Positions 60,402 through 64,000 of a stretch of DNA of 64,000 nt are shown piece by piece. The DNA comes from Bacillota bacterium (lineage in GTDB: Bacteria; Bacillota; Clostridia; Oscillospirales; Ruminococcaceae): positions 24,636 through 88,635 of the forward strand of contig JAEZCT010000058.1 of NCBI GenBank assembly GCA_023433405.1. Direction: 5' to 3'. The notes below the pieces were generated by a model. It saw only the letters and a list, made by a program, of their open reading frames with translations, ran no database searches and was not told where the DNA came from. The first letter of the stretch is position 1, and each line of letters starts with the position of its first letter. A program made the translations under genes and the position numbers.

Positions 60402-60430
60402 TATACTGTTATCCGATTCGGACAATAGTA
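60402..60430. repeat. Minimal palindromic element, copy E
   Basis: A 29-bp palindrome, ATACTGTTATCCGA joined to CGGACAATAGTAT. It is the two element ends fused with no interior. It occupies part of the 73-bp mtaB-purL gap. Confidence 0.6.
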
Positions 60431-60450
60431 TTATTACTAAAGCCCAAGGT

Positions 60451-61749
60451 TCATGAGGATTGCTCCATAATCTCCCCCACGCAGCCCTCTCCGGTTACGC
60501 CGACCAGCCGTACAGGCAGTATCTTCCATTGCAGGTCAAGCGGGGTTTTTATCCGCACGAAGGTGTAGTTTGCCGTATAGCCCTCGGCAAACTCGCCGTT
60601 GCGCATTTCAAACAGAACAGGCTCGGTCAGCCCGCTCTGGAATCTGAGAAAATCGTTCATCGACTGCTGCGCTGCCTCCAGCATTTGCTTGCTGCGAACA
60701 GCCTTTACCCGTTGCGGAACCTGCCCGGATAGGGCCGCGGCAGGGGTGCCCTCTCTGGCAGAATAGGCAAATACATGCGCGCGCGCAAAACCCACCGACC
60801 GAAAGAATGCCATGGATTCCAAAAACTCCGCCTCGGTCTCCTGCGGAAAGCCCACCATGATGTCGGTGGTGACTGCGCAGTTGCGAAAGGACCGGCGGAG
60901 GTCGCGTACAATATCCATATATTTTGCGGTATCATACTGTCGGTTCATGCGGCGAAGGGTTGCGTCGCAGCCGCTTTGCAGGGAAAGATGAAACTGGGGG
61001 CAGAGCTTTGGCAGACTGCTCATCTCCTCCATATCCTCCCGGGTTAACAGCTCCGGCTCCAGCGAGCCAAGGCGAACCCGCTCAATACCCGCGGTATCCG
61101 ACGCTGCGCGCACCGCGTCAATGAGCCGCAGGCCAAGGTCCCTGCCGTAGCTTGAAAGGTTGATGCCCACCAGCACCGCCTCACGATAACCCTCACCCGC
61201 AAGCCCCGCAAGCTCGGCGCGCAGCTGGGCTAAGGGCTTTGAGCGCACCGGCCCCCGTGCCTTGGGGATGATGCAATAGGTGCAAAAGCGGTCGCAGCCG
61301 TCCTCAATCTTGATAAACGCACGGGTATGCTGTGCAAAGCGGTCGGCGCGCATGGATTCAAATTCCTCGCCCCGCTTGTGTGGGTGAATATCCACGACCC
61401 GCTCCCCCGTTGCAAGACGTTTCGCCACGGCATCGAGTAGCCCCTTGCGGTTGTATGCCCCTGTAACAACGTCCGCCTCAGAAAACAGCCGAGATTGCTC
61501 GGGAAAGGCCTGGGGCATACAGCCGGTAAGGGCAATAATGCCCTGGGGATTTTCTCGTCTTGCCCGGCGAAGGGCCTGGCGATTTTTGCGGTCCCCCGTA
61601 TCGGTGACGGTGCAGGTGTTAATTACGCAGACATCGGCAGCGTCGCCGAACTGAACAATATCGTACCCCTGTGCGGCAAACAGCTGCATGAGTATCTGGG
61701 TTTCATACTGGTTTACCTTGCAGCCCAGAGTATAAAACGATGCCCTCAC
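60451..61749 (-). CDS. mtaB: tRNA t6A37 methylthiotransferase MtaB
   Basis: A radical-SAM enzyme that adds a methylthio group to t6A37 in tRNAs. The 432-residue protein has an N-terminal UPF0004 domain with Cys in FYTLGCKVNQYETQ, VINTCTVT and ALTGCMPQ. The radical-SAM motif is CDRFCTYCIIPKARGP (C-x3-C-x2-C), and there is a C-terminal TRAM domain. YDTAKYMDIVRDLRRSF and TDIMVGFPQETEAEF are also typical. It lies upstream of purL on the same strand. Confidence 0.93.
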   Translation of the reverse strand: MRASFYTLGCKVNQYETQILMQLFAAQGYDIVQFGDAADVCVINTCTVTDTGDRKNRQALRRARRENPQGIIALTGCMPQAFPEQSRLFSEADVVTGAYNRKGLLDAVAKRLATGERVVDIHPHKRGEEFESMRADRFAQHTRAFIKIEDGCDRFCTYCIIPKARGPVRSKPLAQLRAELAGLAGEGYREAVLVGINLSSYGRDLGLRLIDAVRAASDTAGIERVRLGSLEPELLTREDMEEMSSLPKLCPQFHLSLQSGCDATLRRMNRQYDTAKYMDIVRDLRRSFRNCAVTTDIMVGFPQETEAEFLESMAFFRSVGFARAHVFAYSAREGTPAAALSGQVPQRVKAVRSKQMLEAAQQSMNDFLRFQSGLTEPVLFEMRNGEFAEGYTANYTFVRIKTPLDLQWKILPVRLVGVTGEGCVGEIMEQSS

Positions 61750-61861
61750 GGCAAATCAGCCCCTTATTCATCTAATATACTCAATCCGACGAACCGGTTC
61801 GAACTTATAGTCCATACAGTTAACTGCTGAAATGGATATATAAACCAATTGCCGGAAACAA

Positions 61862-61890
61862 GTAAAAAGCCGGAGGTTTCATTCCGGCTT
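61862..61890 (-). terminator. Intrinsic terminator upstream of mtaB
   Basis: Minus-strand stem AAGCCGGA/TCCGGCTT, eight-base loop, then a T-run of five. It lies in front of mtaB and behind no annotated minus-strand gene, so it should be an attenuator or small-RNA terminator. Confidence 0.65.
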
Positions 61891-61984
61891 GTCTTCTAAT
61901 CCTGCGTTCTTGGCGCATTGCACAAACATGCAAATATTCAAAGTCAAACTACACAAAAAAGCTGGTGCTTTTATTAGTATTATA
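61862..61984 (-). ncRNA. Candidate short transcript or leader upstream of mtaB
   Basis: On the minus strand a good promoter (TTGTAT at 62002-62007, 17 bases, TATAAT at 61979-61984) is followed about 100 nt later by a hairpin AAGCCGGA/TCCGGCTT and TTTTTAC (61862-61890). The product would be a short RNA of roughly 110 nt, or an attenuated leader of mtaB, which starts 110 bp further on. A 16-codon frame MFVQCAKNAGLEDKPE ends inside the hairpin and may be a leader peptide or chance. Confidence 0.4.
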
Positions 61985-62007
61985 ATAAATCGTGCGGAGA
62001 AATACAA
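61979..62007 (-). promoter_or_regulatory. Promoter facing mtaB
   Basis: TTGTAT-N17-TATAAT on the minus strand; the -10 is perfect and spacing ideal. Divergent from the HPr-like gene promoter. Confidence 0.6.
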
Positions 62008-62014
62008 TTAGCAG

Positions 62015-62043
62015 TTGACTTAAAATAATGGTGCTGATATAGT
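62015..62043 (+). promoter_or_regulatory. Promoter of the HPr-like gene
   Basis: TTGACT (62015-62020), 17 bases, TATAGT (62038-62043). Five of six matches in both boxes. The start codon is 59 bp downstream with GGGAGGG before it. Confidence 0.8.
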
Positions 62044-62101
62044 GTAATTGTAGGCAATATTTAGTGTTTTCAAGGCAATTCATAATTAGGGAGGGTTTTA
62101 A

Positions 62102-62332
62102 ATGAAAACCGTAAATATCATGTTAAGCACCATCAATGATGTCAAGGATTTCGTTTCGGCAGTCAACAAGTACGACTTTGATGTCGACCTTGTATCCGGC
62201 AGATATGCCGTGGACGCCAAGTCGATAATGGGCATCTTCAGCCTCGACCTTTCCAAGCCTATCACGCTTCAGTCTCATTCTGAGAACTCCGAGGAGTTTG
62301 ACAAGGAGATTGCAAGGTTTATCGTGAAATAG
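62102..62332 (+). CDS. HPr-like protein without the active-site His
   Basis: A 76-residue protein with the HPr fold pattern. Residues 22-30 (NKYDFDVDL) align with the HPr SKYDADVNL stretch, and AKSIMGIFSLDL (residues 39-50) matches the regulatory Ser46 region of HPr, with Ser41 in the phosphorylation place. The N-terminal active-site loop GIHARP of HPr is replaced by TINDVKD and the protein contains no His near it. It therefore cannot relay phosphate in the PTS. It may be a Crh-like co-regulator, but this is inference. A strong promoter, GGGAGGG site and terminator mark it as a monocistronic gene. Confidence 0.8.
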   Translation: MKTVNIMLSTINDVKDFVSAVNKYDFDVDLVSGRYAVDAKSIMGIFSLDLSKPITLQSHSENSEEFDKEIARFIVK

Positions 62333-62382
62333 GCTCAGCCGAAGCACGGGCGGCGAAGTACATCGGCAATACTTAATAATTT

Positions 62383-62431
62383 AGCGGAAAAGCAGGGCGC
62401 AACGCCTTTGTTTTTCCGCTTGTTATTTTTT
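62383..62431 (+). terminator. Terminator of the HPr-like gene
   Basis: Stem AGCGGAAAA/TTTTCCGCT (62383-62391 and 62412-62420) followed by TGTTATTTTTT. Confidence 0.75.
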
Positions 62432-62540
62432 GCGGGTTATCGCCCCGCAATCCTTACCGTTTCTAAGCGGGTCGTAAATTTATCCCGGGAGTACACGCGA
62501 ACCGCTTCGCTTTGATTACTTGATTGTTTTATATTCTTTG

Positions 62541-62558
62541 TAAAACGGGATTAGTATA
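62541..62558 (-). repeat. Half palindromic element, copy G
   Basis: TAAAACGGGATTAGTATA, the reverse complement of the element end TATACTAATCCCGTTTTA seen at 53970. No matching partner end was found nearby. Confidence 0.4.
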
Positions 62559-62789
62559 CATATCCGCCCCAAAGCGGCGCATAAACTATACAAAACAGAC
62601 TATCTTGCGCTCATGCTTGCTTTGGCGGGAGGCCTTTTAATCCTATTGTCCAACAAAAGCACAAAAAGCTTTATGGGAGTTCGCGTCATTATCGCCCCCA
62701 TTTTTATATGCTTTTTTTGTTGGATAGCAGCATTAAAAAATGCCAGCTTGCCGGAACGAGTATACAAAAAGGACGGGTGTGAATTGTAT

Positions 62790-63962
62790 ATGCTTAAAAC
62801 GGGCAACCGGCTCCGCCGCGCACTGGCGGGTCTTATGGCAATCAGTTTTGCGGCGGCTTTGTACCCTTCGCTTTACGCGGATAACCCAAGCGCCGCGGCT
62901 CTTGAAATCACCGCGCCCTCCGCCATCCTGATGGAGGCGAACAGCGGAGAGGTGCTGTTTGAAAAAAACGCGGATGAAAAAATGCCCCCTGCGTCGGTAA
63001 CCAAGATTATGACTCTGCTGCTGGCCTTCGAGGCCATTGAAGCCGGAAAGCTCCGTCTTGAGGATATGGTGAGCGTCTCCAAGAACGCGAACTCTATGGG
63101 CGGCAAGCAGATTTGGCTGGAGGTAGGCGAAGAGATGTCGGTAAACGACCTCATTAAGGCCACCGCTGTTTCGTCGGCAAACGATGCCGCCGTTGCGCTG
63201 GGGGAGGCTGTTACCGGCAGTGAGGATACCTTTGTGGCGCTTATGAACCAGCGCGCCAAGGAGCTTGGCATGGAGAACACCGCATTTGTCAACGCATCCG
63301 GACTGGATGCGGAGGGGCACATCAGCAGCGCGCGGGATATCGCCATCATGTCCAAGGAGCTGTTGTCCCACCCTCTGATTAAGCAGTATTCGACCATATG
63401 GATGGACTCTTTGCGCGACGGAAAAACCTCGCTGGTAAACACCAATAAGCTCATTCGCTTTTACGAGGGAGCCACCGGGCTGAAAACCGGAACCACCGAT
63501 TCCGCGGGTTACTGCCTGAGCGCCACGGCGGAGCGAAACGGTCTTGCCCTGATTGCCGTGGTGATTGGGGACAGAACCAGTGAGGACCGCTTTGATTCGG
63601 CCCGCACCCTGCTCGACTATGGCTACGCAAACTGGGAGGTAGTCACTCCTAAGGCCCTTGAGGAGCCCATCCCCCCCGTTAAGGTGCTTAAGGGTACCGA
63701 AAACACGGTGGAGGTTGTGTCGCACCCCTCTAAGCAGGTGGTGATTAAAAAGGGAGAGGAAGCCAAGATTGAATATAAGGTTGAGGTTGTAAATGATGTT
63801 ATGGCGCCCGTTGCCCTTGGCCAATCGCTCGGTCGGGTGGTGATGTCCATCGACGGCAGGGAGATCGGCTCCTATCCCCTGACCGCCGCCAAATATGTCG
63901 GCAAGCTAACCTTCTGGGTAGCATTCTCCTCCTTCTGGCGCTCGGTACTCTCAATGAAGTAG
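62790..63962 (+). CDS. dacF: D-alanyl-D-alanine carboxypeptidase (DacF/PBP5 type)
   Basis: A serine-type carboxypeptidase that trims peptidoglycan stem peptides, secreted and membrane-attached. The 390-residue product has a signal peptide (RRALAGLMAISFAAALYPSLYA) and the motifs S-x-x-K in PASVTKIM, S-x-N in SSANDAA and KTG in TGLKTGTTDSAGYC. A C-terminal beta domain follows, and a final hydrophobic segment (KLTFWVAFSSFW) serves as anchor. The start is uncertain: ATG 62790, or TTG 62784 six bases after GGACGGG. It may act in vegetative growth or spore cortex; context does not decide. Confidence 0.88.
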   Translation: MLKTGNRLRRALAGLMAISFAAALYPSLYADNPSAAALEITAPSAILMEANSGEVLFEKNADEKMPPASVTKIMTLLLAFEAIEAGKLRLEDMVSVSKNANSMGGKQIWLEVGEEMSVNDLIKATAVSSANDAAVALGEAVTGSEDTFVALMNQRAKELGMENTAFVNASGLDAEGHISSARDIAIMSKELLSHPLIKQYSTIWMDSLRDGKTSLVNTNKLIRFYEGATGLKTGTTDSAGYCLSATAERNGLALIAVVIGDRTSEDRFDSARTLLDYGYANWEVVTPKALEEPIPPVKVLKGTENTVEVVSHPSKQVVIKKGEEAKIEYKVEVVNDVMAPVALGQSLGRVVMSIDGREIGSYPLTAAKYVGKLTFWVAFSSFWRSVLSMK

Positions 63963-64000
63963 AAAAGAACCAGCTGCCGCGCGGGGAGTGGTGAAACCAC

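Larger units (their letters stand above)
62333..62789. other. Intergenic region between the HPr-like gene and the carboxypeptidase gene
   Basis: About 457 bp. It holds the HPr-like gene terminator (62383-62431) and a half copy of the palindromic element (62541-62558). An in-frame upstream extension of the carboxypeptidase reading frame from 62613 reads as hydrophobic segments but has no ribosome site and is probably not translated. Confidence 0.5.

Noticed and set aside
62613..62789. N-terminal extension of the carboxypeptidase frame with apparent membrane segments
   Set aside because: No ribosome site; the family starts with the signal peptide near 62790; the extension would put two extra membrane segments before a signal peptide.
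62733..63824. 363-codon minus-strand frame opposite the carboxypeptidase gene
   Set aside because: Antisense to dacF with its three catalytic motifs intact; composition rich in Arg, His and Gly as expected of a shadow frame.
1..64000. CRISPR arrays, prophage, insertion sequences, tRNA or rRNA genes
   Set aside because: No regularly spaced repeats, no transposase or phage structural genes and no tRNA-like cloverleafs were noticed; the palindromic elements have no spacer pattern.

Overview
The window (about 50% GC, tightly packed) looks like a chromosomal segment of an anaerobic, motile, endospore-forming member of the Clostridia. The best guess is the Oscillospiraceae/Ruminococcaceae side of the class, inferred from gene order and protein style and not proven. 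Evidence for sporulation is spoIIGA-sigE, yqfC-yqfD and a YlbJ-type protein. Evidence for a Gram-positive flagellum is a fla/che operon in Bacillus/Clostridium order, FliY in place of a plain FliN, and the flgM-flgN-flgK-flgL-(DUF6470)-fliW-csrA late operon. No rRNA, tRNA, CRISPR, prophage or transposase gene was seen.

Layout. (1) 1-19785, minus strand: early fla/che operon in transcription order flgB, flgC, fliE, fliF, fliG, an extra FliH-like gene, fliH, fliI, fliJ, fliK, flgD, a TIGR02530-type gene, flgE, flbD, motA, motB, fliM, fliY, cheY, fliO, fliP, fliQ, fliR, flhB (cut by the window edge exactly at its NPT|H self-cleavage site). A sigma-A-type promoter lies about 370 nt upstream of flgB, leaving a long structured leader. 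(2) 20358-25708, plus strand: sigma-28-type promoter and late operon flgM to csrA. (3) 25972-26196: small Ala/Ser-rich lipoprotein. (4) 26584-35327, minus: mutS2, recO, yqzL, era, dgkA, ybeY, phoH, yqfD, yqfC. (5) 35707-38632, plus: YlbJ-type protein, a small Cys protein, an MFS transporter. (6) 38815-40535, minus: sigE and spoIIGA behind a Spo0A-style promoter. (7) 40699-43524, minus: a T-box leader driving a cupin-HTH regulator and an AMP-forming acyl-CoA synthetase. (8) 43551-49570, minus: oppBCDFA. (9) 50144-53779, plus: polar amino acid ABC transporter with an attenuator-like leader. (10) 53901-56552, plus: MerR-type promoter, aldo/keto reductase with a ferredoxin domain, and an unknown small protein plus lipoprotein. 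(11) 56664-61749, minus: purL and mtaB. (12) 62015-63962, plus: HPr-like protein lacking the active-site His, and a D-Ala-D-Ala carboxypeptidase.

The most unusual features are five. One is the T-box in front of an acyl-CoA synthetase operon. The second is a second FliH-like protein carrying five and a half tandem 19-residue GxxxG repeats, apparently born by tandem duplication. The third is a dispersed family of about 105-bp palindromic elements with terminal inverted repeats, with reduced and degenerate copies. The fourth is a pair of unassigned structured leaders (flgB and the amino acid transporter) plus a possible short transcript ahead of mtaB. The fifth is an HPr-fold protein that keeps the regulatory Ser but has lost the catalytic His. 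All functional calls come from reading the sequence; no database search or folding program was run.
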